Origin: Mesorhizobium huakuii
GTDB lineage: Bacteria; Pseudomonadota; Alphaproteobacteria; Rhizobiales; Rhizobiaceae
DNA: 64,000 bases
Reading direction: 5' to 3'
NCBI RefSeq assembly: GCF_030160235.1
Contig: NZ_BSNY01000018.1
Location: forward strand, 62,001 to 126,000
The notes under the pieces were generated by a model. That model searched no databases, was not told where the DNA came from, and saw nothing but the letters and a program-made list of their open reading frames with translations. Numbering within the stretch: the stretch's first letter is position 1; each line of letters starts with the position of its first letter. A program made the position numbers and the translations under genes. Below, in pieces: positions 42,972 to 52,687 of the stretch.

Positions 42972-43573
42972 TGCGGCTGCACCACGGCCTTGACGGTGAT
43001 GTTGCCGTTGCTGACGATGCCGAAGCCGCCGAAAAGCGGCGTATAGGGCTTGCTGGCCGTGATCGTTACGAATTTCCCCGCAATGCCGCCGCCACTGCAG
43101 ATGCTGCCGCATGCCATCGGGGTGCTCCAGGCCACGGCCCCGGAACTGCCTGGGCAATAGCAGAGATCGGCATTGGCGGCCGTGCCGCTTTGGGTGGCCG
43201 TGGATGTGGTGGCGTTGTAGGCAAGTGTTGCACCGTTGTTGATGACGACCTGAATGCTGCCGCCATTGCCGCTCAGGCCACTCGTGACCACCGTCGCAAT
43301 GTTGCCAGCCAGCGCGCCGCCGCCGGTGGAATTGACCTTGTCGCCATTGAGCAGCGCATAGTTCGAACCGGCCGAGACCGCCGAGCTCAGTTCGAATTTG
43401 GCCTTCAATGAGCCGCCTATGTCGACGGTTCCGGCCAGGATGACCAGCAACACGGGGCTCACCAAGGCGAATTCGACCGCGGACACGCCGGCTTTCTGGC
43501 GTCGCAGGAAATCCGTGAGCGTGAAATGCCAGCTCGTGGGCAAGCCGCGGTCGGGGCGTGAGGGCTTTCTCAT
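42968..43573 (-). CDS. Second TadE/TadF-like protein
   Basis: This 201-residue protein has the same plan: 25 N-terminal basic residues, then KAGVSAVEFALVSPVLLVIL as the membrane helix, and a longer extracytoplasmic domain with four closely spaced cysteines (CYCPGSSG, then ACGSICSGGG) suitable for disulfides. It overlaps both neighbours by ATGA. Being between TadE and a TadG-like protein it likely forms a sub-complex with them. Confidence 0.82.
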   Translation of the reverse strand: MRKPSRPDRGLPTSWHFTLTDFLRRQKAGVSAVEFALVSPVLLVILAGTVDIGGSLKAKFELSSAVSAGSNYALLNGDKVNSTGGGALAGNIATVVTSGLSGNGGSIQVVINNGATLAYNATTSTATQSGTAANADLCYCPGSSGAVAWSTPMACGSICSGGGIAGKFVTITASKPYTPLFGGFGIVSNGNITVKAVVQPQ

Positions 43574-45645
43574 TGCACGAGGCTCACCTTGCTGCTGCCA
43601 CCGGCACTCGAGGCGGCGATGCATTCCGATGCGGCTGTGGTGCCGCCCGACAGCGTGATGCGTGAGCCGATCATCTGCAGGCACTTGCTCGCGTCGGTCG
43701 TCGATCCCAGCACGCTCGAGCCGCCATTCATGATGATCGGGCCGTAGGGAAAATAGAATGCGCCCGATATCTGGGCGTTGGAGCCGCCTTCGGCGAAGGT
43801 CGCGCCGCCGGTGTTGGAACTGCCGGTGGGGCCGATCACCGCCAGCTTCGCCGTCGCCCCCGACTGTGGTGCGGTGAGCACGATGTTGCTGTAGCCGGCG
43901 GCGACACAGAAGACATAGCCGTTGCAACTTCCCGAACTGGATTTGGCCTTGCCGGACAGGACGAGCGTCACATTGGCGCCGCTGACGCTGATCGTGCTGC
44001 CGTTGCAGTTGGCGCTGCCGCCGCCATTGCCGCCCAGCGCGAAATAGCCGTCCACGGTGTAGACGCCAGCGCCGAGCAGGATGGCGCCCGAGCCGATGAA
44101 GTTGCCGGCGATGTCGTGCTGCGCCGCGACCGGCACCACAAAGCAGCTGCCGCCGCCGCCGCCGTTCACATTGCCGACGACCTGGAAAACACTGTTGGCG
44201 CCGGTCGCATCGGCCATGATCGTCGTGGAACCGCCGCCCAGCGTGATGGCGTCGCCATTGCTGCCGGGACCGATCTTGTAGGAATTGGTCGTGCCGGAGC
44301 CGAAGGTGAGCGTCGAGCCGCCGGTGTTGGTGTAGCCGCCGGGGATCTCGAAAGTGCTCGGTCCGCCAAAGGTCAAGGTGGAGGTGTTGCAGATGCTGAC
44401 CTGCCCCGAGCCGTTGCAGGCGGTATCGCTGCGGCCGATCTTGAAGGTGCCGGCGCCGAAGGTCGTGGTGCCGTAGCCGGTGGTCAGCCCCTTGGCGAAG
44501 TTGAACGTGCCGGCGCCAAAGCTGGTGGTTCCGGCGGTGGTCACCTGCATGCCGAAATTGTAGGTGCCGGCCCCGAAAGTGGTGGTTCCCGCCGTGGTGA
44601 GGGTCTTGGCGAAGTTGTAGGTGCCTGGCCCGAAATTGGTGGTGCCACTGGTCGTGAGATCGCCGGCGATATTGTAGACGGTCGTTGCCGCGCCGCTTGT
44701 GGCGAAGTTGAGGTTGATGCCGCCGCCGATAGTGATGTTGCCCAGGTTGACCGTCGTTTTGCTGCCGCAGTCCAGCGTCCAGGTGTATGACGACGATGCC
44801 CAGCTGGCGGTGCAGCCGAGCGCGTTCGCCTGGCCCTGAGTGGGACCCTGGTTCCAGCCGAAGTCGATGTCTTTGCCGTTGGGAGCGGTCGGCGCCGTTG
44901 GCGGGGCCGTTGTCGAAAGCGCGGCAACCGTCGCAATGCGGGCCACGGCGGCCGTGACCGCGGCATTGCCGGCCAGCGGGTCGGGGGTTGATTTCTTGGT
45001 GATGACCGCGGCCGCCCCGCCTGGGCCGGTGATGCCGTTGCACGGCTGGCTCGGAGCGGCGGCGGAATTGTAATTGACGCCGAGCGCCGAAATGCTGGTG
45101 CCGCAGGGGACGGTCACCGTGTTATTGGAAGAAACGGTGCATTTTTGCGCCGAGATCGAAGTGCCGCCGCTCAGCGTCAGGCCGGTCTGTGTGCCGTCGA
45201 GCGCAAGCATGCATCCGGGCGTCTGCGGCTGCGCGCCAAGCTCGGCCACCGAATTGGCATAGATCTGCAATTGCTGGCGATTGTCGAGGACGCGTGCCAG
45301 GAACAGCGTCCTGTAGGTGTTGATCGACACCGAAACCGCGTTGACGCCGGTCGTTTTCGGGGAGGCAATCAGGCTGACCTGTACGTTGGCGGCGGGAACG
45401 CCGTTGAGCACCGCGACGCCGACGGCGGTGGCAGTCATCTGCGAGGTGGACTTGTTCACATTATAGGCGAGGGCGCCCGCATAAGCCGACAGGTCGGCGA
45501 CGCGCTGATTGTCGGCACGCTCGACGAGTGCTGCGCCATATTCGGTCACCAGGGCGGCCATGCCGATCAGGACCGGCATCAGCAGCGCCGAGATGATCAG
45601 CACGTTGCCGTCGCGGTTCCGCAAAAATCGCCGGAAAAATTGCAT
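43570..45645 (-). CDS. TadG-like protein with 19-residue tandem repeats
   Basis: The 691-residue protein starts like TadG, with RDGNVLIISALLMPVLIGMA as the membrane anchor and the EYGAAL segment, then a very long Gly/Thr/Asn/Ser-rich extracytoplasmic part. Residues 330-405 hold four tandem 19-residue repeats of the form TT-x-GTT-x-FG-x-GT[YF]NF, which would stack as a beta-solenoid. Further looser repeats follow (STLTFG, TTNSYKIG). The region is rich in cysteines. It is the first gene of the operon. The surface role is probably adhesion, but this is inference. Confidence 0.8.
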   Translation of the reverse strand: MQFFRRFLRNRDGNVLIISALLMPVLIGMAALVTEYGAALVERADNQRVADLSAYAGALAYNVNKSTSQMTATAVGVAVLNGVPAANVQVSLIASPKTTGVNAVSVSINTYRTLFLARVLDNRQQLQIYANSVAELGAQPQTPGCMLALDGTQTGLTLSGGTSISAQKCTVSSNNTVTVPCGTSISALGVNYNSAAAPSQPCNGITGPGGAAAVITKKSTPDPLAGNAAVTAAVARIATVAALSTTAPPTAPTAPNGKDIDFGWNQGPTQGQANALGCTASWASSSYTWTLDCGSKTTVNLGNITIGGGINLNFATSGAATTVYNIAGDLTTSGTTNFGPGTYNFAKTLTTAGTTTFGAGTYNFGMQVTTAGTTSFGAGTFNFAKGLTTGYGTTTFGAGTFKIGRSDTACNGSGQVSICNTSTLTFGGPSTFEIPGGYTNTGGSTLTFGSGTTNSYKIGPGSNGDAITLGGGSTTIMADATGANSVFQVVGNVNGGGGGSCFVVPVAAQHDIAGNFIGSGAILLGAGVYTVDGYFALGGNGGGSANCNGSTISVSGANVTLVLSGKAKSSSGSCNGYVFCVAAGYSNIVLTAPQSGATAKLAVIGPTGSSNTGGATFAEGGSNAQISGAFYFPYGPIIMNGGSSVLGSTTDASKCLQMIGSRITLSGGTTAASECIAASSAGGSSKVSLVQ
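44431..44658 (-). repeat. Coding tandem repeat in the TadG-like gene
   Basis: Four consecutive 57-base units code for the 19-residue repeats (residues 330-348, 349-367, 368-386 and 387-405). The second and third differ at few residues, which suggests recent unequal exchange. Confidence 0.7.
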
Positions 45646-46060
45646 TGATGGCTACCCGACACACCGCACGCTGGAGCAACCTCACCGTGCTCCCGCTCTT
45701 TAGTAACCGCGAATGTGTTAAAAAATATTGTCCGACAAATTGCGCGGCATCGCCAAGATATAGCCTAAGTTGCTGATTTTGCTTGGAAAGTACTTGGCTG
45801 CGCGGACTGGTGGTACAGACCCAGCGGGTCGCTTGTAATTGCAGGAAGCATGAAAAAGGGCGGCATTTCTGCCGCCCTTTCCATATCTGAGGCTGATGGG
45901 CCGGGATTAGAAGTCCATACCGCCACTCAAGCCCGCTTGCGGGCTTGAGCAATGTCAGTTCATGGGCGTGCTTTATGGACTTCTTAGAAGTCCATGCCGC
46001 CACTCAAGCCCGCTTGCGGGCTTGAGCAATGTTAGTTCATGGGCGTGCTTTATGGACTTC
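45646..46060. other. Spacer between groL and the Tad-like operon
   Basis: The 415-base gap holds, from high to low coordinate: the 77-bp tandem duplicates behind groL (45909-46062), the groL terminator (45853-45882) and an AT-richer stretch (about 45690-45780) that should contain the promoter of the Tad-like operon. No gene is visible in it. Confidence 0.6.
45853..45882 (-). terminator. Rho-independent terminator of groESL
   Basis: AAAGGGCGGC (45855-45864) pairs with GCCGCCCTTT (45871-45880) around an ATTTCT loop; on the minus strand TTTTT follows. Confidence 0.88.

Positions 46061-46062
<2 letters not shown>
45909..46062 (-). repeat. Tandem 77-bp duplication at the 3' end of groL
   Basis: Two 77-base units (45909-45985 and 45986-46062) differ at only two positions. 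Each unit contains a perfect hairpin (CTCAAGCCCGC and GCGGGCTTGAG with a TT centre) and ends in a copy of the last groL codons Gly-Gly-Met-Asp-Phe-stop, and the stop region itself is a palindrome (ATGGACTTCT and AGAAGTCCAT). So the C-terminal codons appear three times in a row on the DNA, but only the first is translated. Confidence 0.85.
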
Positions 46063-47719
<1,657 letters not shown>

Positions 47720-47779
47720 TCAGCTCCTGGCAGGGGCTTGGGATAAAGCCCGGAATTCAGTTGACGGTGAGGCCGATGA

Positions 47780-48076
47780 TCAGCCGATGATGCCCATGAT
47801 GTCGGATTCCTTCATGATCAGAAGGTCTTCGCCATTGAGCTTGACTTCGGTGCCCGACCACTTGCCGAACAGGATGCGGTCGCCAGCCTTGACGTCCAGG
47901 GGGACCAGCTTGCCGCTTTCGTCGCGCGCGCCGGAGCCAACGGCGATGATCTCGCCTTCCTGCGGCTTTTCCTTCGCCGTATCCGGGATGATGATCCCGC
48001 CGGCGGTCTTGGATTCGGATTCGACCCGGCGAACGACCACGCGGTCATGAAGCGGGCGGAACTTCGACTTTGCCAT
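47780..48076 (-). CDS. groS: Co-chaperonin GroES (10 kDa)
   Basis: The 98-residue protein starts [20 protein letters not shown] and contains the mobile loop [20 protein letters not shown] that contacts GroEL. It forms the heptameric lid of the chaperonin. The ATG at 48076 follows GAGGAAG; upstream in-frame codons lie in the leader and CIRCE. It lies 63 bases upstream of groL in the same operon. Confidence 0.97.
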   Translation of the reverse strand: MAKSKFRPLHDRVVVRRVESESKTAGGIIIPDTAKEKPQEGEIIAVGSGARDESGKLVPLDVKAGDRILFGKWSGTEVKLNGEDLLIMKESDIMGIIG

Positions 48077-48140
48077 TTTTTCTTCCTCGAATGAGAACGG
48101 TGAGAAACAGTTCCTCCGTCCGGCGAAGCCGGACACATAG

Positions 48141-48167
48141 TTAGCACTCACCATGGGCGAGTGCTAA
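48141..48167 (-). promoter_or_regulatory. CIRCE operator (HrcA site)
   Basis: TTAGCACTC, 9 bases, GAGTGCTAA: a perfect CIRCE inverted repeat, 65 bases before groS. It is the HrcA repressor site of heat-shock operons. Confidence 0.95.
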
Positions 48168-48176
48168 CGTGGCGCT

Positions 48177-48206
48177 GAAATAGGCTGCCGACCTCTGAGA
48201 GTCAAG
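48177..48206 (-). promoter_or_regulatory. RpoH-type promoter of groESL
   Basis: On the minus strand CTTGACT (ending 48200) and CCTATTT (48178-48184 region) have a spacing near 16 bases, matching the alphaproteobacterial RpoH pattern CTTGA and CYTATNT. It lies just upstream of CIRCE. Confidence 0.65.
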
Positions 48207-48253
48207 GCGCGGGGCAGCCTCGAAAGGCGGTAATTTTTTCCACGGATTGGGGC

Positions 48254-48880
48254 TTAGAGAAACATCCGCAGCTGCGTGTGGATGATCGACCGGTAATCCT
48301 CGATGGTCCGGCGGCTCTCGGCTTGGCCCTCCGCGAGCGCCAGGCGCACCACGCCACCGGCGAGCTGGAAGATCAGCAGAACCATGCGTTCGAACTGCTC
48401 ATGCTTGTCCGGCTCGATCAAGGCGGTGACATGGTCGCAGAACATCCTGGCCTGATGCCGGGTTTCGGCGATGTCGAGATTCTTGAGCGCCTTGTCGGCC
48501 TGGATGGCGTTCTGCAGGTCCTGGATGGCCGGATCGCTGGCGACGCGGCCGAGGTAGTCGTCAAGCAAACGGTCTGCAGCGGCGATCACGTCCTTGGCTT
48601 CGCGGACATCGGCGAGGATATCAGTCAATCGCGCGCGGCTCACTTCCGAAAACCGCTCATAGAGCATCGCCAGGATCGCCGACTTGTTGGGGAAGTAGTG
48701 GTAGACGGTGGCGATCGGCCCGCCCGCCAACGCGCCGACTTCCTTCATGGTGACGGCGTCGATGCCCTTCTCGCCGATCAGCCGCATCGTCGTCGACAGG
48801 ATGGCGTCGATGCGCTCGCGGCTGCGCTCCTGCTTGGGCTTGCGCCTTGGTTCGGTCGCTGTTCGCCTTGCTTCCATCAT
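48254..48880 (-). CDS. TetR-family regulator facing an MFS operon
   Basis: The 208-residue regulator has a helix-turn-helix with TMKEVGALAGGPIATVYHYF and PNKSAILAML. A basic stretch (PRRKPKQERSRERI) precedes it. Two ATGs in a row (48880 and 48877) are possible starts; neither has a strong site. It faces a major-facilitator operon, and a perfect GCTGACA-GAT-TGTCAGC palindrome lies between, so it likely controls that unit. Confidence 0.85.
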   Translation of the reverse strand: MMEARRTATEPRRKPKQERSRERIDAILSTTMRLIGEKGIDAVTMKEVGALAGGPIATVYHYFPNKSAILAMLYERFSEVSRARLTDILADVREAKDVIAAADRLLDDYLGRVASDPAIQDLQNAIQADKALKNLDIAETRHQARMFCDHVTALIEPDKHEQFERMVLLIFQLAGGVVRLALAEGQAESRRTIEDYRSIIHTQLRMFL

Positions 48881-48951
48881 GCACCGGTCTTTCGCACGAA
48901 TTGCCAAATTCTGGTTGACAAAAAATATGATCAAGTATCAGTTTCTGAAAT

Positions 48952-48968
48952 GCTGACAGATTGTCAGC
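48952..48968. promoter_or_regulatory. Candidate TetR operator upstream of the MFS operon
   Basis: GCTGACA and TGTCAGC form a perfect 7-base inverted repeat with a GAT centre. It lies 36 bases before the MFS start, behind a TTGACA (48915-48920) that could be its -35 box. Confidence 0.6.
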
Positions 48969-49004
48969 TTTTTTGCCGCGCGGCAAGGACGTCGGGAGGC
49001 GCCT

Positions 49005-50192
49005 TTGACTTCGACAAATGCCGGGCACTCTGGCAATGGCGACTGGCTGGTCGGCAATCCGACCGGCGGACAACTCGCGGCGGCCCTGTGGATCGGCTCG
49101 GTCGGTCTGCTCATCCTCGGCCTGCAGCCAGTGCTGCTCGGCGCCCTTTACACCGAGGGCCATGTCAGCGGCGACGAACTGGCGCTGGTCGCAACCGCCG
49201 AAATGATCGCCATCGCCATCGGTTCGGCGATCGTCGCGATGCTGCTGTCGGCCCGCAACATGCGCTGGAAAAGCGCTGTCCTGCTGCTCCTGCTGGCGCT
49301 GGCGAATGTCTGGACGGCCTATGCCGCCGGCGCCAATGCGTTGATGGCGGCACGCGCCTTGGCCGGCCTTGCCGAAGGCGGCCTTGTCGCGGTCGCCACC
49401 GAATTGATCGCCCGTTCGCGGCGCGCCGAACGCATCGGCGGCTTTTTCGTCACCATGCAGACGCTGGCGCAATGCGCGCTTGCCCTGCTGCTGGCGCTCT
49501 ATGTCATCCCTGCCGCCGGATCGGCTGGCGGCTTCCTCATTCTCGCGGTCGTCTGCGTCCTGTCGCTCGTCGTCGCCTTCGTCGTCCCCGCTGACTACGC
49601 CGACCTGCCCAAGGACGAGAACCTGACCAATGTGCTGACGATTCCCTCGATCACCGCGCTGTTGTGCGTCTTCTGCTATTTCATGTTCTTCGGCTCGGTC
49701 TGGGCGTTTCTGGAACCGCTTGGCGCCCAGTTCGGCATTGATGGCCGCACCGTCGGCCTGATCGTCTCGGCCAGCCTCGCGGCGCAGGTCTCGGGGGCGA
49801 TGATGGCGACCGCGTTCGAAGCGCGGATCGATTACCGCCTTGCCGTTGCTGCGATCGGTGTGGTGGCGCTGGTCTGCTCCCTGGTTCTCGCCAGCGGACC
49901 CGACCTTATCACATTCTGGATGGCCGCCTTGGCCATGGGCTTCATCCTCCTGTTCATCGTGCCCTACCAGATCCGGCTGGCGATCACCGCCGACGAGACG
50001 CGCACCGCCGTGCTTCTGGTGCCAGCGGCACAGCTTTTTGGCCTGGCGATCGGGCCGATCGCGGCGTCCTTGCTCATCGACGGCAAGGATTTCCGCCCGG
50101 TGCCGGAATTCGCCGCCGCCAGCGCCGTTGCCAGTGTCGCCTTGCTCGGCCTGTTCATCCTCGTGTCGCGGCGTCGCCGCGCCGTTGCCTGA
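49005..50192 (+). CDS. Major-facilitator transporter
   Basis: This 395-residue inner-membrane protein has about twelve helices of the MFS type. It has a short central loop (about residue 200, VPADYADLPKDENLTNVL), and it ends SRRRRAVA. The closest recognised group is the drug/sugar-type MFS. The start is TTG at 49005, 6 bases after GGGAGG; the first in-frame ATG would lose the first helix. It is the first gene of an operon with an aldonolactone-type oxidase and a PLP-fold enzyme and should move their substrate or product. Confidence 0.85.
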   Translation: MTSTNAGHSGNGDWLVGNPTGGQLAAALWIGSVGLLILGLQPVLLGALYTEGHVSGDELALVATAEMIAIAIGSAIVAMLLSARNMRWKSAVLLLLLALANVWTAYAAGANALMAARALAGLAEGGLVAVATELIARSRRAERIGGFFVTMQTLAQCALALLLALYVIPAAGSAGGFLILAVVCVLSLVVAFVVPADYADLPKDENLTNVLTIPSITALLCVFCYFMFFGSVWAFLEPLGAQFGIDGRTVGLIVSASLAAQVSGAMMATAFEARIDYRLAVAAIGVVALVCSLVLASGPDLITFWMAALAMGFILLFIVPYQIRLAITADETRTAVLLVPAAQLFGLAIGPIAASLLIDGKDFRPVPEFAAASAVASVALLGLFILVSRRRRAVA

Positions 50193-50204
50193 GCGGAGGG
50201 CAGC

Positions 50205-51485
50205 ATGTCGAACACCTGGAGCAACTGGTCGGGCTTTGTCACCGCTGAACCCCGGCTGCTCGCCAGTCCCGCCGATGCCGGCGAACTCGGCGATCTCGTT
50301 CGCACCGCGCCCGGCCCAATCCGCGTCGTCGGCGCCGGTCATTCCTTCACGCCGCTGGTGAAGTCGCAAGGCACCATCCTGTCCCTGGAGAGGCTGGAGG
50401 GGCTGGTCTCGCATGACGCGCAAAAGCATCAGGCACGCGTGAAGGCAGGGACGCGGCTTGGTCCGCTCATGCACATCCTGCAAGGCATCGGCCAGGGCCT
50501 GCCCAATATGGGCGACATCGACCGCCAGGCGATCGGCGGTGCGCTGGGAACCGCCACCCATGGCTCGGGGCCGACGCTCGGCGCCTATCACACGCAGTTG
50601 GAGACGGTGCAGATCGTCGACGGGCTTGGCAAGGTCCGCGACTTCACCAGGGCAGGGGACCAGGACATGATCCACGCCATCGGCGTCGCGCTCGGCGCTT
50701 TCGGCGTGTTGAGCGAGGTGACGCTGAACAACATCGCGACCTACCGGCTGCGCCGCCGCAAATGGGTGCTGCCGATCGGCGACATGCTGCGCGACTTCGA
50801 AAAGATGATGACAGCGCACCGCTCGGCCGAATTCTACTACATTCCGTTTTCCGGCTATGCGCAGTTCATCGCCAGCGATTTCAGCACCGAGGCGACCACC
50901 ACGCGCCCGACCGACGATGACGAAGGCTCCTTGCGCACGCTGCGCCGGCTGCGCACGGGGCTCGCCTGGCTGCCGTCACTGCGCCGCCGGCTGATCCTCG
51001 GTGCCGTCGCGAAAGTGCCGGCCGAGGATTATGTGCAGGATTGGCTCAACGTCTATGCCAGCGACCGGCAGACCAAGTTCAACGAGATGGAATATCACCT
51101 TCCGTTCGAGGACGGGCCGAAGGCGCTGGCCGAGATCATCGAACTGACCGAAAAGCGCTTTCCCGAAGTCTATTTTCCGATGGAGGTGCGCAGCGTCGCG
51201 CCCGACCAGTTCTGGCTCTCGCCCTTCTACAACAGGCCGACCTGTTCGATCGCGATCCACCACGATGCCGCCAGCGATCCGTTGCCCTTCATGCAGGCGG
51301 CAGAACCGATCTTCAGCAGATATGGCGGCAGGCCGCATTGGGGCAAGATGCACAGCCTGAAAGCGGCGGACTTCAAGAAGCTCTATCCGCGCTGGGACGA
51401 TGCCATGGCGGTACGCCGCGACATCGATCCGCAAAACCGCTTCGTCTCGCCCTACATGGCCGGCCTGTTTGGCATTGAACCATGA
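50205..51485 (+). CDS. FAD-linked aldonolactone/alditol-type oxidase
   Basis: The 426-residue protein belongs to the vanillyl-alcohol-oxidase family, D-arabinono-1,4-lactone-oxidase branch. The FAD domain (1-170) has VVGAGHSFTPL with His46, which by position is the histidine that carries FAD covalently in alditol oxidase, and GGALGTATHGSGPTLGAYHT. The C-terminal ALO domain ends with PHWGKMHSLKA. It would oxidise a sugar lactone or polyol with oxygen. It begins 12 bases after the MFS stop and overlaps the next gene by four bases. Confidence 0.88.
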   Translation: MSNTWSNWSGFVTAEPRLLASPADAGELGDLVRTAPGPIRVVGAGHSFTPLVKSQGTILSLERLEGLVSHDAQKHQARVKAGTRLGPLMHILQGIGQGLPNMGDIDRQAIGGALGTATHGSGPTLGAYHTQLETVQIVDGLGKVRDFTRAGDQDMIHAIGVALGAFGVLSEVTLNNIATYRLRRRKWVLPIGDMLRDFEKMMTAHRSAEFYYIPFSGYAQFIASDFSTEATTTRPTDDDEGSLRTLRRLRTGLAWLPSLRRRLILGAVAKVPAEDYVQDWLNVYASDRQTKFNEMEYHLPFEDGPKALAEIIELTEKRFPEVYFPMEVRSVAPDQFWLSPFYNRPTCSIAIHHDAASDPLPFMQAAEPIFSRYGGRPHWGKMHSLKAADFKKLYPRWDDAMAVRRDIDPQNRFVSPYMAGLFGIEP

Positions 51486-52627
51486 GTGCCTATTTTGCCG
51501 CGCTCGCTGAAGCACTGAAAACGGCCGGCATCTTCCAGCCTTGCCTGCTGCTCGACCTCGACCGGCTGGATGGCAACATTGCGCTGGTCAAGGCCAGGCT
51601 TGACCCTAACCTTGCCGTGCGGCTGGTCGACAAGTCGCTCGCTTGCCTGCCGCTGCTTTCGCATATCGGCAAGAAGCTCGGCACTGATCGCTTCATGACT
51701 TTCCATCCGCCGATCAGCGCGGCGGTGCTGGAGGCGTTTCCGGGCGCGGATCTCCTGTACGGCAAGCCGATGCCGGTCGAGGCGGCCAGGGCGGCACTGG
51801 TGAGGGGCGGCAACGGCTGGTCGCGCGTCTGCTGGTTGATCGACAGTGACGAAAGGCTGGCGGAATACGGCGCGCTCGCGACCGAACTCGATATTGAACT
51901 GCGCATCGCCTTCGAGATCGATGTCGGGCTGCATCGCGGCGGCTTCGCCAGCCCGCAGACCTTGTCGAAAGCGTTAAGCGCGCTGGCATCTCACAAACGG
52001 CTGCATTGCGAAGGCGTCATGGCCTATGAGGCGCATGCGCCGCACATCCCTGGCCTGTTCGGCGGCCCGGCCAAAGCGTTGGCGCAGGCTTCGGAGAGGG
52101 TTGCCGCCTTCGTGGCGCGCCTCGGTCCGGACCAGCGCCGCATCCTGAACATTGGCGGCAGCAAGACCGCGCTGCTTCATCATGGCGGCATTGCCAATGA
52201 AGTGTCGATGGGCTCGGCCTTCGTGCTGCCCAGCGATTTCGACACAGCTGGCCTCGACGGTTTCCAGCCGGCCGCCTTCATCGCGACGCCGATCCTGAAA
52301 GTGGTCGAGCCGATGCTGCCGGGTCCGCCGGCCGTGACCCGCCTGCTGCAGGCGCTCGGCCGGTTCCCACGCAAGGGCTGCTACCTCTATGGCGGCAAAT
52401 GGATGGCCGAACCGGTCTTTCCCGAGGGCATGAAGACGAACGGCCTGCTCGGCCAGTCCTCCAACCAGCAATTCATGGGTCTGCCTGCCGATAGCGTCGC
52501 CAGGCCAGGCGACTACGCGTTTCTGCGGCCGACGCAGAGCGAGGCCGTGCTGCAGCAATTCGGGCCGATAGCGGTGCTTGCCGGCGGCCGGATCGTTGAT
52601 CGCTGGCCGGTGTTGCCGATGATGTGA
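51482..52627 (+). CDS. Alanine-racemase-fold PLP protein (D-threonine-aldolase/DSD1-like)
   Basis: This 381-residue protein has the fold-III PLP barrel of D-threonine aldolase and D-serine dehydratase. The cofactor lysine is Lys51 (RLVDKSLACLP), and the phosphate-binding part shows in the ILNIGGSKTALLHH region. The C-terminal domain aligns with the family, but the His-x-Cys metal pair expected near its end is replaced by Gln-Ser (PTQSEAVLQQF), so the usual metal site seems to be missing. Its ATG overlaps the oxidase stop (ATGA), so both are made together. The reaction is open. Confidence 0.8.
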   Translation: MSAYFAALAEALKTAGIFQPCLLLDLDRLDGNIALVKARLDPNLAVRLVDKSLACLPLLSHIGKKLGTDRFMTFHPPISAAVLEAFPGADLLYGKPMPVEAARAALVRGGNGWSRVCWLIDSDERLAEYGALATELDIELRIAFEIDVGLHRGGFASPQTLSKALSALASHKRLHCEGVMAYEAHAPHIPGLFGGPAKALAQASERVAAFVARLGPDQRRILNIGGSKTALLHHGGIANEVSMGSAFVLPSDFDTAGLDGFQPAAFIATPILKVVEPMLPGPPAVTRLLQALGRFPRKGCYLYGGKWMAEPVFPEGMKTNGLLGQSSNQQFMGLPADSVARPGDYAFLRPTQSEAVLQQFGPIAVLAGGRIVDRWPVLPMM

Positions 52628-52639
52628 CCTTGCTGATAG

Positions 52640-52652
52640 TTGACTAAGTCAA
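52640..52652 (+). promoter_or_regulatory. Candidate MarR operator
   Basis: TTGACTAAGTCAA is a 13-base palindrome with a central A, 36 bases before the MarR-GNAT ATG. Its position suggests autoregulation. Confidence 0.5.
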
Positions 52653-52687
52653 GTAAATGGTTGATCCTGCGAAGGCAGGAGATATCC

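Noticed and set aside
44431-44658. Regular repeat that could look like a CRISPR array
   Set aside because: The units are contiguous, in frame and code for protein repeats; no spacers exist.
43574-45043. Upstream open extension of the second TadE-like frame
   Set aside because: It runs out of frame through the TadG-like gene; the His/Arg/Gln-rich sequence is a shifted reading of the repeat region.
48657-50819. Minus-strand frame of 720 codons over the MFS and oxidase genes
   Set aside because: Antisense shadow; composition rich in Asp/Gln/His/Arg, and it also overlaps the TetR gene.
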